Of a DNA stretch of 64,000 nucleotides, positions 41,641-56,418 are shown in pieces. The position numbers were made by a program, and so were the translations under genes. A model generated the notes under the pieces. It was given only the letters and a program-made list of their open reading frames with translations, made no database searches and had not been told where the DNA came from. The DNA is from Doris montereyensis (taxonomy: Eukaryota > Mollusca > Gastropoda > Nudibranchia > Dorididae): positions 193,501-257,500 of the forward strand of contig JAXRKP010000569.1 of NCBI GenBank assembly GCA_037039925.1, read 5' to 3'. Every line of letters starts with the position of its first letter. Within the stretch, counting starts at the first letter, position 1.

Positions 41641-42179
41641 CATGATATCATATACATATAATATAATTTTTCAAACCTTAACATTAATAGAATGAAAAAG
41701 AAAATGGAGAAAAATAATTAAACAAATTCAACTCAAATATGAAGTTAAATTCAAGAATGAAAACTTGATTTTTTTTTTAAAGATTATTCAACAACAAAAC
41801 ATTAATTTATAAACAAAAAGATAAGTACTTGAAAACTTTTCAAACTAGTAATTCTATCTTACATATGACCATTCTCCTCTCATTAACTGTCATGTCTGAG
41901 TTTCATTACAAATTGCAGCAGTATTTGTAGAACAAACGTTTCTTGTTTGAAAACAACTTGCCTTGACAAACCAAATAACATTATTTTGTTATTGATAGTG
42001 TATGCATTATAACTTAAATATAAGTGGAATTGTGGGACATTATCTGCTCTTGGATGAGAAAAAGATCGTAGTAACTCTTCTGTATGGAATCTCAATCCAA
42101 GAGTTTATTACAGTATATAATGTCACTCATCTGCCACCTCCTTCAAAACTTTGCCCATTAGTTCAGATTATTACTACTA

Positions 42180-42755
42180 TCGTCACGTCTCGATAATCTA
42201 AACACCTCTTTTCCGAGCAATTTGTCCGAATTATTGAGACATATGGATTATCGAATCCCCGATCAAAATGTCACATTGTGAATCAGTGAGTGGCCTCAGA
42301 ACTTACAGTAATGAAGGCCTGATGCATTTTATGGGGCACAGAGCACTACAATGCTGTTCATCACTGTCCAGATCTCTCTCCCTCTCTTACTTATGTCTCA
42401 GGTTTCTCGTGTTCACACAATTTACACCGAAGAAAAAGAGAGGATGGGAAAAAGAGAGAGAGAAAGAGAGACAAACAGACAGAGACAGAGAAAATTGCTC
42501 AATTATATTGTATGAATGTAGTAGTGTTAGCAAAAGTCAAGTCAAGTGGCTTAGATGGACTTGTCTAACTAACTCGAACTGCTGAGTGTTTGGTTTATCA
42601 AAACATTAAAAAACTCTCTACATTGTGGTAACTTGTTCCAAAATTAGGTGTTCGGATCCTGAATCCAAAATTTCCGGATTAATAAAGAAGAAAAAATCCA
42701 CCCCCTGTTCATCTGTGCAGATTATCGAGACATCCGGACTATCATGACGTGACTG
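42180..42755. mobile_element. TIR DNA transposon family T2 (TCACGTCTCGATAATC ends), copy 1
   Basis: Left end TCGTCACGTCTCGATAATCT, right end (inverse) CAGTCACGTCATGATAGTCC, followed by a subterminal CCGGATGTCTCGATAATC. About 576 bp. A GA-rich stretch lies at 42439-42492. No transposase frame. The right half recurs inverted at 61771-61960. Confidence 0.75.
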
Positions 42756-42759
42756 TATA

Positions 42760-43280
42760 TGGAATCGATTCTCGCGTGTCAAGCATCCAGCACCCTATTA
42801 TATTTAACACAATAATGTCAGCAGGGAAGGATCATCTAGTCACTGCTGTTCTGATGCAGTAAAAGTAAGATCTATCTAGACCTTGTGGTCTGGCCTAGGC
42901 CAATGCTATATGCATAATTGGTTAAGATAACATGATAACACGTCTTGCTAGTCTACACAGAGATCATGTGGTTTCTACACAAGTCTCAATGATAAATTCT
43001 TAATTTACCGGTACTCTATCTCTGATAGCAGTCCTGTTTTTTCCCCTTTACATGCACCTGGTGCTAATAATAGTGGGAATACAGTATTCATATTGTTCTT
43101 ACATCTGATGTGTTTATCCCCACGTCAACCAGTTGGGTATTGCAATACATAATGAGATTCCCATTGTTTCCATCAATTATATATAACTCACAGTCAAGCT
43201 TTGTTGGCTGGTAGATAGATAAGACATGTAATAAAGAATGCATGGTGGATCGTTAAATCTCCTTGCATGTCCACCCTTAT
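42760..43280. other. Spacer, nothing recognised
   Basis: No gene, SINE head or inverted repeat was recognised. Confidence 0.4.
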
Positions 43281-43602
43281 GAGGGGGATTCGGTAGTCCA
43301 GAGGCAAGGTGTCGGCCTCTCAACCAAAAGGTAGTGGGTTCGAATTCGGGTCCCGCCAACGGTTGAAATATTTTTTCTCGTGTTTTGTCGAGCAAAATCT
43401 AACTCCCACCCCCCCCCCACTGGTCTAGGTAGGTGGATCAATACCTATTCCCATCGGAGTTGGACGATAAAAAAGAGGTCCCGTGTACAGATCACAACAC
43501 TCTGTGCACGTTAAAGATCCCTTGGCTGTTTACAGGGCAGTCTGGGCAAAATTTAAAATCCTACCGAAAAATCCTGAGATCACCTTAGGATATGGGTAAA
43601 TC
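43281..43602 (+). repeat. tRNA-derived SINE, family 1, copy 1
   Basis: The head GGGGGATTCGGTAGTCCAGA is followed by GTGTCGGCCTCTCAACC and a B box GGTTCGAATTC at about 43338. The body has GGTAGGTGGATCAATACC, GTCCCGTGTACAGATCACAA, CACGTTAAAGATCCCTTGGC and GGGCAGTCTGGGCAAAATTT; the tail is ATGGGTAAATCAAAT. Four copies of this family lie between 43 and 61 kb. Confidence 0.9.
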
Positions 43603-44621
43603 AAATAACAATTTTTAAAAATTAAACAAACCACCCTTGTGATTAACAGGTTAAGCAGGCAATGGAAGACTATGACAGTGCACAAATCTGCTTTGTAAGC
43701 TCCGCCCAGTGTCAACACTGTACTGTATTGCTAGGTGGACGAGCAAGGTCTGGCTTGATGCCTGATTTCATACTTTCGTAATGTGTGTCTGGTTTATGGC
43801 CATCTTGAACTAGCATTTGCCACATCATGTTCATAACATGTAATGTTTAATAAGCGTAGCACAAATGCAGGTGTAATAATTGATGTTTAGCTAACACGGA
43901 TTAAGGAAGCCACAGATGAACACCTCAGAGACCAGCAGCAGGGTTGCCAAGTTTAAAAGCAAAAATGAGGGACACTAGGAGGTGAAATGAGGGACAGTGA
44001 GACTGACTGATGCTTTGATACATTCATAGATGCACAGGCAACATATAGGCTATTCTCCCATTCCCACACCTACCTGTCACTATCGTTGGCATTAATTAAA
44101 ATACAAATTTCTAGATTTTTTCTCTGGATTTCATTTTCAAATGTAGTTAGAACTCAAAAACAAAAGGAATGAAAAATAGTATAAATTAAATTAGACGCAA
44201 TACGTAATAAAGCTTCTATTTCTATAAGCCATGATTCTTGATTCAGCCACAACTCCAAAGTCCAAAGACTAATTACAGTATAAACTTAAGGAGAAAGTTA
44301 TATCAATAGGAGTAGGAATCTTCACTATAATGTTCTGCAACAGTCTTTACTGAAGTGTACTCTCACAGGTTTTAAATCAAATAAATACTTTGTCTACAAA
44401 CTGTGCTTGGCAGAGTTAGCAAGAGCAACAGTTGTAGCTGATTTGTAAGCTTTCAGAGCGGCTGGTGATGGGTTCCATTGAAAGCAAGTGCCACTATTTT
44501 GCTTCAATGCAGGGAATGGCGGTTAAATCGATGTTCAAGGGACCTAGACTAAAAGATCAACTTACATGAAAAATCGAGTTAGACTCTTCAATATTCAATT
44601 AGATAAGCACAAATCAGGGAA

Positions 44622-45775
44622 ATGAGGAGACAGTGGCTGAGTGACAAGCATGTCGGACTTGGGATCATGAGGTCCTGGGGCTCGAATCCTAGCAAAGCTA
44701 GTTCCAATGTTGAGTTCCTTGGGAAAGATACAAAATATGCATTTCCCCACTTTTGATTTAACTTGACTTAATTGCATAGGAGTTGACGCCCCCTTGCGAC
44801 CCATAATGCACAGATGTCCGCCATGTTTCTTTAAATAGTGCCCTTCTCTCCGCTGTTAGAGTGGCATGGCCGCACTGCTCCCTGATGTTGTCGGACAATC
44901 TTTGGGGTGGGCGTCCTCTTGGTCTTGGGTTCATGAAATCTAGCTTATAGCTGGTATTGATCCTTGTTTGTGCTTTACCCCTGACAACATGTCCGGACCA
45001 ACGAAGTCTCCTACTCCTATTCACCACCACATCCTTGATTGTTTCGTTCATGTTCAGTGTGTAACATATGTGCGTGTTTCTAAGCCTATTGTGCTTAGTA
45101 ACACCAAGGATAGTCCTTAGGCATTTCATTTCAAATACCAAGAGAGCATTCATTTTTCTCTCCTCGTGGTCCATGTTTCAGAGCCAAATATGGCTATTGG
45201 CAAAATGAGTGCTTTATAAAGAAGAATCTTAAGTTTTCTGGTCATATCATGAGAAGTCCATATTGTTGATCTCAGGCGACCAAACATTTGCGATGCCATC
45301 GATATTCGATGTTGGACATCTCTTGCACAGTCAGTGACTAGACTTCACAAAAAGTTAGATTGTGCTATTTTTGGGACTGTTTGATTATCTAATTTGTTTT
45401 CATCATTCTGTTCAAGAGACATAACTGCACATTTAAGGGGGTTGATCTTCAAACCCCATTTTCTGCAAGCCTTTTCAAGTTCTGTTGTTGTGCATTTAAG
45501 TTTATCGAAAATGGCAGATACAAGAGTGGTGTCATCAGCGTACCTGATGTCAATCGACAAGCCGTCCTTTAACTGGAAAATGACATCTAAACTTTTGATT
45601 TCTTTCACGACATATTCCAGAAACATATTGAATATGCTCGCGACACAGGTGCAAATAGGTACAAGCACTATCTTGGGAGTAAAGAACTGTGTCAGACTAG
45701 CAGCCTGTCCAGGAGAAACTGGGATACGCCCCGGCATCATGGGTTGCAATGCCCTCAGATGAACTTTACTTCCTC
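44622..45775 (+). repeat. tRNA-derived SINE, family 2, copy 4 (split by a LINE fragment)
   Basis: The 5' half 44622-44748 has GTGGCTGAGTGACAAGCATG, B box GGCTCGAATCC, TTCCTTGGGAAAGATA and TTTCCCCACT. The 3' half 45648-45775 has AGGTGCAAATAGGTACAAGC, CTTGGGAGTAAAGAACTG, CCTGTCCAGGAG and the end. The intact copy at 10825 reads straight from CCCACTCTATTC to AGGTGCAAAT, so about 0.9 kb is inserted here. Confidence 0.88.
44749..45647 (-). mobile_element. LINE fragment (third RT type), 5'-truncated, inside the SINE
   Basis: From the right: RT with IDIRYADDTTLVSAIFDKLK (catalytic YADD, about 45540), then ACRKWGLKINPLKCAVMSLE, a break, and the C-terminal part FEMKCLRTILGVTKHNRLRN, RLRWSGHVVRG, NPRPRGRPPQR (44758-45174). 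The 3' tail is TAAGTCAAGTTAAATCAAA. These motifs are typical of a LINE ORF2 from the palm domain onward. Dead. Confidence 0.9.
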
Positions 45776-47500
45776 ACTTACTCAAATCATGGAAGCTTCA
45801 CTTTCATTCACAGCTCAATCTCTAAAGCTTTTACCAAGAGTATGTGAATAGCGCTCAAGTCTAGCAATACTAGTTATTACATGCGACATTTGAAAACAAA
45901 ATCAATAATCATGTAGTTTAGTAGTAGTAGAAGGCCGATATGGAATATTACTATAGCATTAGTCTCAGAAAATATTACAGAGGGCCACATATCCCAAACA
46001 AAATACTAAATGCATCTGCACTGATCGCGATGTCGTATACTTAATACTAATTCTTGTATTATAAGAGAGAGTTAATGACACAGAGAGAGGGAGAGGGAAG
46101 GAGGGGGAGGGAGAGAGAGACGCTTGTGTCTTATAGTTATATAGCGTTGTTGTCAAAGCACCGAGCTGAAAAACTCTTTCTCACACACACACAGGTGAAG
46201 GAGGGTGCCGTCTTTTTTACAAGAAGGCCATGCTCTTATTATATTATAAAGTTCACATTGTAATTAATAATAACAGTACAACAGGTATAAATTGGATTGT
46301 GGTGGGTGTACAGGTACTACAGTGTACGATGTATTGTTATAATAATATATTATGACAATGACAGTGGGGGTTTTCGCTTTTAGAAAGTTTAATTTGCAGG
46401 ACAGGGGACAGTAATAAGGGAGTGTCCAACAAAATGCGGGACGCTTGGCAACCCTGCAGCAGGCAGGCTTCTGGAAAAAACATTCTTGCACAGAGCAGAT
46501 TGCAATCTTAAGAATCATCATTGAACAGTGTGTTGAATGGAACTCATCATTGAAAATAAACATCGTTGATTATGAAAAGGCATTTGACAATGTTGATAGG
46601 GCCACCTTATGGAAAATCATGAGGCACTATGGTATACCCCAGAAAAGAGTCAACCTAACAAAAAAGATGTACAATGGCACAAATTGCAGGATTGTACATG
46701 ATCGACAACTTCCAGACAGCTTTGAGATAAAAACTATGGACCCATCTAGATGATCTTGATTTTGCAGATGACGTGGCACTATTATCACACAACCACCAGC
46801 AGATGCAGAGTAAAATGACAAGTCTTTCAGAATCATCCAAAGCTATTGGCCTCAGAATACATCCTGAAAAATCAAAGATACTTACAGTGAAAACAGCAAG
46901 CTCTGAACCAATCCCCGTGGACAGTAAGCCTCTGCAAGTAGTGGACAACTTTATCTATCTGGGCAACATAGTAGATAATGTAGGAGGAACAACAGCAGAT
47001 ATCAAGACAAGAAAAGGAAAATCATGAACAGCATTCAGGAATTTAAACATGATCTGGAAAGATCGCACCATCACCGCTGAAACAAAGATTTAGACTTTTT
47101 GACTCCAATGTCAAATTGGTACTGTTATATGGGTCTGAGACCTGGAGCTCCTCTAAGACCTGGAGCAGAAAACTTCAGAGCTTTGTCAACATTTGCCTCA
47201 GGAAAATACAATAGATTCAGTGGTCAGATAAAATTCAAAATGAAACACACTGGGAAAGAAGAGTGCAGAAACCAATAGCAGAAGAAATAGGACAGCGGAG
47301 ATGGAGAAGGTTAGGACACACCCTGAGAAAACCTCAGAAAAGTACTACAAGACATGCTCTACAGTGGAACCCATAGGGGCAGACGATAAGTGTATACCAC
47401 GATTAACCTGGAGAAGGCTAGTGGAAATTCCCAAGATAGGAACAAGTGGAAGTCTCTTGTTCAGTGGTCTTTACTCTAGTATAGGTGGATGATGATGATG

Positions 47501-48326
47501 ATGATAACACTGTAACCAATTTGGATAACAAGTGCGTGTTGGAATAAATAATTATGGCGGAAATGGTGATGATAATCAAAGCAAACCTCGCGAATAATTG
47601 TCCAGATTAGCCGGGACCTTTCCCGTTTAGAGAGGTAAAATATATAGAAAAAATTCTGCTCCCTGTCATTTCTTCCCGATGAGAGGTTCCACTGTAATGC
47701 CCAGTTTGAGCACTAAAGTTGATGGCAGGAACAAAGTCTTTCACGCGACCAACGAATACTAGAACATGATACGTACTTTTATGGCTGACGACGTCATGCT
47801 GTCTAGACTTTACAGCAAAACGAATAACTCTCTGCATGAGGAGATAACCAAATCATACATCTCTGTAAGACAGCAGACCATTCCCTAGACTCTTACACAA
47901 CCTTCGGCTAAGGAAAGCAGGACTGGTCAGGTGTGAACTCTTTTTATGGGTCTTAGTTATGTTAAACATAGTCTGCTCTCAATTGGGAGAATAGAGGAGG
48001 GATGGTTAACTTATATAAATAAAAATGTAAAGGAAAAATCGAAGGAAAAGAGACTATTCAAATAATCCCACTTATTTCCGCCCATCCTCCATGCTTCAAC
48101 ATTGCTCTCTTATCTTCTTGCCGGTAACTTTCCCCCTTTTCCCTTTTCTTAGAAAAGAAGAAAGAAAAAACAAATAAAGACTGAAAAAAACAAAACAAAA
48201 CAAGAAAAAAAAAAGACAAAATAACCTAGATTGATCATCAGGGGGGGGGGGGGGCAGTGTAAAAGGTCCTTTCCATGGTATGTATTTGGCATCCGTTTCT
48301 CGTATGTTTAAATAACATACGTATTC
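47501..48326. other. Spacer, nothing recognised
   Basis: AT-rich. A run of 14 G at 48241-48254 and A-rich tracts at 48140-48220. No gene or transposon end was recognised. Confidence 0.45.
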
Positions 48327-48645
48327 AATTTGATTTGATTTACCCATATCCACAACTAAGGTGATCTCGGGGTTTTCGGTAGGATTTTTAATTTTGCCCA
48401 GACTGCCCTGTAAACAGCCAAGGGATCTTTAATGTACACAGAGTGTTGTGATATGTACACGGGACCTCCTTTTTATCTTCCGTCTCCAATGGGACTAGGT
48501 GTCGATCAACCTACCTGGACCAAGGGGGTAGATTTTGCTCGAAAACACACGAGACAATTTTTCAACTGTTGGCGGGGCTCGAATTTGAACCCGCTACCCC
48601 TTGGTTGAGAGGCCGACACCTTGCCCCTGGACTACTGAGTCCCCT
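48327..48645 (-). repeat. tRNA-derived SINE, family 1, copy 2
   Basis: Minus-strand copy: head GGGGACTCAGTAGTCCAGGG, GTGTCGGCCTCTCAACC, a B-box region GGTTCAAATTCGAG, the body GTCCCGTGTACATATCACAA, and a tail of (AAATCAAATC). It matches copy 1 over its whole length. Confidence 0.88.
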
Positions 48646-49028
48646 ATGTATTGAAATAAAATCGCATACCTTTAAATGGCTGTAATCATTTCCATCGGAC
48701 ACAAAAGGCCTACGTTAGCCGTACCTGTAATTAAAAAATCAGAAGGTGACGCGAATTTTAGCCAGACTAAGCACGTCGTGTCAACGAGCGGCCCTGTCAT
48801 CACTGGCACTGCAGTGTCTGCTCGACCGGAAATGTGACCTAGGGCTTAGCGGAGGATAAAATGCTAAAAAGTTAATTTCAAAATAACACACCAAAACTCA
48901 TTTTTTATGTCAAATTTGGAATCAGCAACATCAAAAACCTGGGCGCGATGGATTTTGTTGATTTTCGCTTTTTTCAAAAGTCACGTAGAGAGAGAGACAG
49001 ACAGACCGACATGCAGAGAGAGATACAG

Positions 49029-49032
49029 AGAC

Positions 49033-49111
<79 letters not shown>

Positions 49112-49115
49112 TAAT
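49029..49115 (+). repeat. (GA)n microsatellite
   Basis: An almost pure GA run between CAGAGAGA-type flanks. The purine-rich region continues to about 49310. Confidence 0.95.
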
Positions 49116-49314
49116 AAGAGAGACAGACAGACAGAGGCAGCAATAGAAGGCAGACAAACAGACAAAGAGATAAATAGAGACAGACAGATAGACAAGTAGA
49201 GAGCTGAGATACAAAGAGATACAGAGACACAAAGAAAAACAGACACACACACACACATGTAGATACAGAAAGAGAGATAAGGAGAAAGACAGACAAAGAC
49301 AGAGAGTTTTGTTA

Positions 49315-49440
49315 AATTGAAATTTAGCCAGTCCACTATTTGCGGTGATCTCAGGATAAAATAAGAGGAAACAGCAAGATAAATAAAAGAGTGAAAGGCA
49401 AGGAGAAGGACCTACCAGTAGCTCAGCCAACCGTCCATGA
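49315..49440 (+). repeat. Dispersed repeat R1, copy 2
   Basis: AAATTGAAATTTAGCCAGTC, GGTGATCTCAGGATAAAATA, AGAGGAAACAGCAAGATAAA and GGACCTACCAGTAG match the copy at 21925-22055. It runs directly into GAGAGA-rich sequence on both sides. Confidence 0.7.
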
Positions 49441-49689
49441 GAGAGACGGACAGAGAGACAGAGAGATACAAAGTGACAGAGAGAGACACACACACACAAA
49501 CAGAGAGACACAAAGAGACAGAGAGAGGGGCAGGAACCCAGAGAGAGACAGAGAGAGAAAGAGAGACAGAGAGAGAGAGGGAGGGAGAGAGAGAGAAACA
49601 GAGAAACACAGAGAGAGAGAGGGGGGCAGTCAGGGGGAGAGAGAAGACAGAGAGAGAGAGAGAGGGGGGGGGCAGTCAGTAGCTAGAGA

Positions 49690-49739
<50 letters not shown>

Positions 49740-49750
49740 CAGTCAGGCAG

Positions 49751-49786
<36 letters not shown>

Positions 49787-49790
49787 TTAG
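49440..49790 (+). repeat. Compound purine-rich tandem repeat
   Basis: GAGA and CAGAGA repeats with three copies of a GGGGGGGCAGTCAG-type spacer (about 49620, 49663, 49732), so a higher-order unit of roughly 45-70 bp exists. No gene. Confidence 0.85.
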
Positions 49791-49799
49791 GGATAGTTA

Positions 49800-52036
<2,237 letters not shown>

Positions 52037-52139
52037 CCTTCCCATCCTGATTTTTCTCACTCTCGTGAGATAGAAAGAGAGAGAATGGCAAATAAACATG
52101 GAAGAGAGAGAGCGCGCAAGAAGAAAGAGAGAGATTATA

Positions 52140-52215
52140 AACGAAAGTTAAAGGAGAGAAGTACGACCTAACAGTAACACCCATCAACCTCCCATGAGAG
52201 AGAAAGAGAGAAACA
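52140..52215 (+). repeat. Dispersed repeat R1, 3' fragment
   Basis: ACGAAAGTTAAAGGAGAGAA, GTACGACCTAACAGTAACAC, CCATCAACCTCCCATGAGAG matches the end of the copy at 49315-49440. GAGA sequence follows. Confidence 0.55.
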
Positions 52216-52700
52216 CACACAACACTCATCTGCAGGATAGGTCAATTAATAGGCCCTTCTGCAGATTAACAAACAGAAAGAGAGAGAGAGAGCGTGCTTA
52301 TCGGGCGCACGTACTTGACTATCTAAGCGCTACTAGATTCGTCATCCGTATTCGACCATACCTACGATAGTAATGACAAATAGCATTTTCTCTCTATCTC
52401 GGATATTCGCCGTAATGGTGGTTATTTCGTTATTTTGATATCTATCACCATGCCTGACATCACCATCACGATCTCTTTAACTTTAAAAGTGTTGTCAATT
52501 TCATTTTTTTTATTTTTAAAAAACCCAGGGACAACACAGATCTAGATCTCTATATTCTAGATAGAATTTCATCAAGAAACAACATTTAGATTTTCAGAAT
52601 TGGTATATATGTAAAAAAAAGTGGTCTGGCGGTTTTTGATTTAATATGCCAAATACTGTTTTATTGAGTATTGATGTATCTATTTATGGCTTTTCTTCAG

Positions 52701-54659
52701 GGGAGTAACCTAAATGCCCGCAGTGCCAGTGAAACCGTTTTTTTCTATAAAAATTACCCTCGAAATGCCTGTTTCAAAACAAAGGTTTTCGGCTTAATTC
52801 CTGGTCTCAACGGTAACTCAAGTAACTGCAAGTATCATCTTCTCCAAATTATCGTAAATTACGTCCGTAATTGATGAGAGTTTCTTTTGTTCTATTCTCC
52901 TACATTCATATTGTAACCTCATTGCTAATAGGGCTTAAATCTATGCCCATCAGCAATGTGTCATGCATTGTAATCACTCTTCATTACCTATCCATTGTAA
53001 TGTAATAAAAGATTACCATTGGATCACTGGTTTCTCACCAGCCAATAAGGAGTTTAGCTCCTCCTGCCAATCTGTCTCATGATACATTGCGCGCTTTCCC
53101 AGATCGGTTTTTGCGTGTAGCTGCTTTTTTACTAGTGCTATTCATTATATAGTGACATCTGAAGACGTGCGCTGACTTAAACTTAAACATTTAAATGTTA
53201 TCTATCTAAACATGCGAATCAACATATATGACTAGATTTATTTAGATATATACATCATAAAATTCTGGGAAACTAGTTGCTATGGCATCTTCGACATCCT
53301 ATACGTGTCGTTTCATGACTTATTTTTGTACTAGATTCTTAAGTGTTTGCTTTTTCACCCTTTCAAACTTTAGAAATCTAAATTGGTCAAGTCCGACTAC
53401 CTTGTGTTCCCATAGAATCTAATTAATAATTGAGGTTTTTATGGCACTCTTGTAAAAAAATATGTTTATGTATCCCTGTGTCTAGATCTATTTATATTAG
53501 GTTTTAGTTCTGGATGAAGATGTTCTCCTGTCCAACGAATGCGTTGAAAGAAATAGGAAACGAAGAAAGAAGAATAAATTTGAACTTGTAGTAAGGTTGA
53601 GACATTTAATCATTTGTTAGAGAATTTAAGAATTGAAAACAAACTTCACAAAATATGAAATTACATTTTATGACAATGAATCAAAATGTAAAACTACAGG
53701 GACGTTTAGCTCATTTCAGGTATTCCTGAGATTGGCTGTGGTAACATTTTAAGCATCGCCACATTTTATCAATGCAAAATCCTATAATATTTTTTCATAG
53801 AATGTGAGACTGTACATCAATCTAAATCAGTTCAAACAAAGAAAATAGATAAAATATCAATCTCGTTAAGCGCCAGTCAATAAGTTATAAAAATAGGAAC
53901 ACGTAGAATGTTATGTACTACTACTCTATTATTTCTAGTTATTGTTATTATCATTACCGAAGGTCATCCTGTTCCTTCTTCTTCTTCTTCTCTTTTTATT
54001 ATAATAATCATCACCACAAATGTTAGCATTCTTATTTACAATAGTAGAATGATTATTAACAAGAGTATAAATGGTAGCACTACTGCTTTTGTAATAACAT
54101 TATTATTTATGAACAATGACGTGGGGTACTCACTGCCCTCGTATTTTACTATAATTAAATAAGGGCATCAGACTCCACACAAAAGAGTTACCACCGATCT
54201 GTTTCTGAAAGAAGGGCAGATAATTTCGGGCGCTAGACGCCCCATTAAAATTGAACGGTCTTCCAGACTGCCCACAACTCTTTCTTGATGTCGTAAGTGG
54301 CATGCAATCACCTGGCATTTTTAATAGACCATCGTGATCGAGGGACAAGGTGTGAACAATTTTATTGCTCCCCTGCCTGGCATTCTTCGGGTCTTTGTGC
54401 GAGCGATGGTCAATAAACTAAATAAAATAAAATGGGGCATCGAAATACGGCTTTGTAAAGAAAAAAACGGTTAATTAAAATCATAAACAAGGGAGGTGAA
54501 TGTTAACTTTTTGCATCATACTTGATGAACTGACTTGCTGATATCACCCCCACCCCCAAATTGTTGCCCCTGACCTATTTTCGCCTAAATACCTGTTTCA
54601 CCTAAACGCCCGTTTCATCTGCTTCCCCAGCTCCAGGCATTTGGGCAATCACTACTGTA
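52701..54659. mobile_element. TIR element family X, copy 2
   Basis: The left end GGGAGTAACCTAAATGCCCG and right end CATTTGGGCAATCACTACTG are imperfect inverted repeats. Left and right thirds match copy 1 (30696-34780). This copy has about 1.1 kb in the middle (53060-54180) that copy 1 lacks. That stretch is either original interior or a separate insertion; I see no transposase in it. Confidence 0.55.
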
Positions 54660-54774
54660 CAACTAAATCAATGTAAACAAATTTTATGCATTGTAGTCAT
54701 TACATTGCGAGTATCAACTTTGTAATACAACGAATAATCACAGTCCAAGTCCATCACATCACCTTCCCTCCGGC

Positions 54775-55080
54775 GGTGATAGAGACATTCTTCGGTGTCT
54801 GCTTCTCAACCAAAAGGTAGTGGGTTTGAGCCCCGCCAATGGTTGAAATCTTTTCTTCTTTTAAAAAGCAAAATCTACCCCCTGGTCCAGGTAGGTAGAT
54901 GGATACCTAGTCCCATCGGAGATGGACAATAAAAAAGTGGTCCCGTGTGCAGATAACAACACTCTATGCACGTAAAGGTCCCTTGCTGTTTACTGGGCAG
55001 TCCGGGCAAAATTTAAAATCCTACCAAAACCCCAGAGATCACCTTAGTTGTGGATGTGGGGAAATCAAATCAAATCAAAG
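54775..55080 (+). repeat. tRNA-derived SINE, family 1, copy 3
   Basis: A degraded head, then GTGTCTGCTTCTCAACCAAA, GGTTTGAGCCCCGCC, GGTAGGTAGATGGATACC, GTCCCGTGTGCAGATAACAA and TGGGCAGTCCGGGCAAAATT, and an AAATCAAATCAAATCAAA tail. Confidence 0.85.
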
Positions 55081-56239
55081 TCATCACTTTGAAATTAAAC
55101 TTGTCACATATCTTTTTAGTTAGATTCTCTCTGCTCTCATTCGCATCGGCGCCGTATTGTGCATGGCTATCATTCATGCATTTTGCTGCAAGCAGGACTT
55201 GTCCAGGCTATAATGATAATTGTGATTGTTGAGGAAATATGCCTATGAGCATGTACTTGCCCGAAGCGAGACCAAGACACTGGGCACGTAATAAAAGTAA
55301 GAAGGGTTTATATAGTAAAATTCGGTCAGAATGAGAAAGCACGTACTTTGGCGTAGTCCAAAAATGAAAACTTGGGTGATCTGTCTTCCAAATAGTAAAC
55401 AAACAGGGTATTATTAGTATTAAATGCTATTTAGGTGGTGATCTGTCACCCATATAGCAATAATCAGGATGTAAATGCTTTTTTAGGGTGACAGGTCACC
55501 CAAATAGACCGTGCCTTTTCCATTACGTAAAGGCATATCATGCCACATGAAGTGTACAGAAGCAAGAAAAAATCCCAATTGCTTTTGTTTGTTTTCAGGT
55601 TGTAAGAGAGGCTTTTATGAGAGAATCTGAAAAAGACCAAGTTTCTTTCATGGAGTTCTCTGTGGCTGGACTGACATTTGACATACAATTATTGATTTGT
55701 AAATCTGGAGTGTATTCCTGAGAGGGATGGTAATATAAGTACCGTATATATCACTGCGTATATGATGCAATTTCTTTTACTAAAATGATAGATGCAGGGT
55801 CTATTCTACGCACGTCTTATCTGTAGTGTACACGAACATACTATGTTTTTTTTTATAAACGATGGTGTAGTAGAACATTCCCGCTATATATACATCTTTG
55901 CAATTCGATACAATACAATGTATCGTAGTACTAAGACGCAATAAATATGAGATTGAGAGAGAGAAACAGTACAATTTTAGCACAAGTTCAATCTGGCCCT
56001 GTGATTCCGCGAAGTAATTATTGATCGATAAAGTCAACGCTTTGATGTCGCTGACTGTGAGTGTGTGAATAAGAAGAAATAAAAACAAATGAATAAATAA
56101 TCCGAGAGGAGATGAGGCAAGGGAAGAGTGATGGAGGTTTGGGGTGGTAGTGGAACTCTGAGTCTGAATGGACGGGGGGGGGGGGTGAAACGTCAGCTTT
56201 CTTTTTCAGTTAGGTTTCTCTTTCTTTTTTGGGCACCTG
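55081..56239. other. Spacer upstream of the Kelch gene
   Basis: No exon recognised. A short diverged direct duplication (GGTGATCTGTCACCCATATAG / GGTGACAGGTCACCCAAATAG) at 55436-55507, with CCCAAGTTTTC-type flanks. The Kelch 5' UTR exon should lie in or upstream of this region but cannot be placed. Confidence 0.4.

Positions 56240-56418
<179 letters not shown>

Larger units (their letters stand above)
43939..46456. mobile_element. 2.5-kb TIR element (CAGGGTTGCCAAG ends) inside the LINE
   Basis: The left end CAGGGTTGCCAAG is preceded by CAGCAG. The right end CTTGGCAACCCTG is followed by CAGCAG (43933-43938 and 46457-46462), an apparent 6-bp target duplication. LINE coding sequence is continuous across the site once the element and one CAGCAG are removed. 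Subterminal GAGGGACACTAGG / GGGAGTGTCC-type blocks pair partly. No transposase was recognised; the interior holds a split SINE and purine-rich repeats (46070-46120). Confidence 0.85.
43890..47500 (+). mobile_element. LINE fragment (second RT type) carrying a 2.5-kb insertion
   Basis: Before the insertion (43890-43938) the frame reads LTRIKEATDEHLRDQQ. After it (46463 on) the same frame resumes AGFWKKHSCTEQIAILRII, then VDYEKAFDNVDRATLW. Downstream come LDFADDVALLSHNHQQM (46753, catalytic FADD) and NFIYLGNIVDN, with the degraded C-terminal part to 47490 ending in (GAT)n. The conserved GVRQGC-palm stretch between SFEIKT and WTHLDDLDF is deleted. Several stops; dead. Confidence 0.9.

Noticed and set aside
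53908..54162. 84-codon plus-strand frame with a signal-like N-terminus
   Set aside because: It lies inside TIR element X copy 2 and is built from ATT/TCT trinucleotide runs; no other support.
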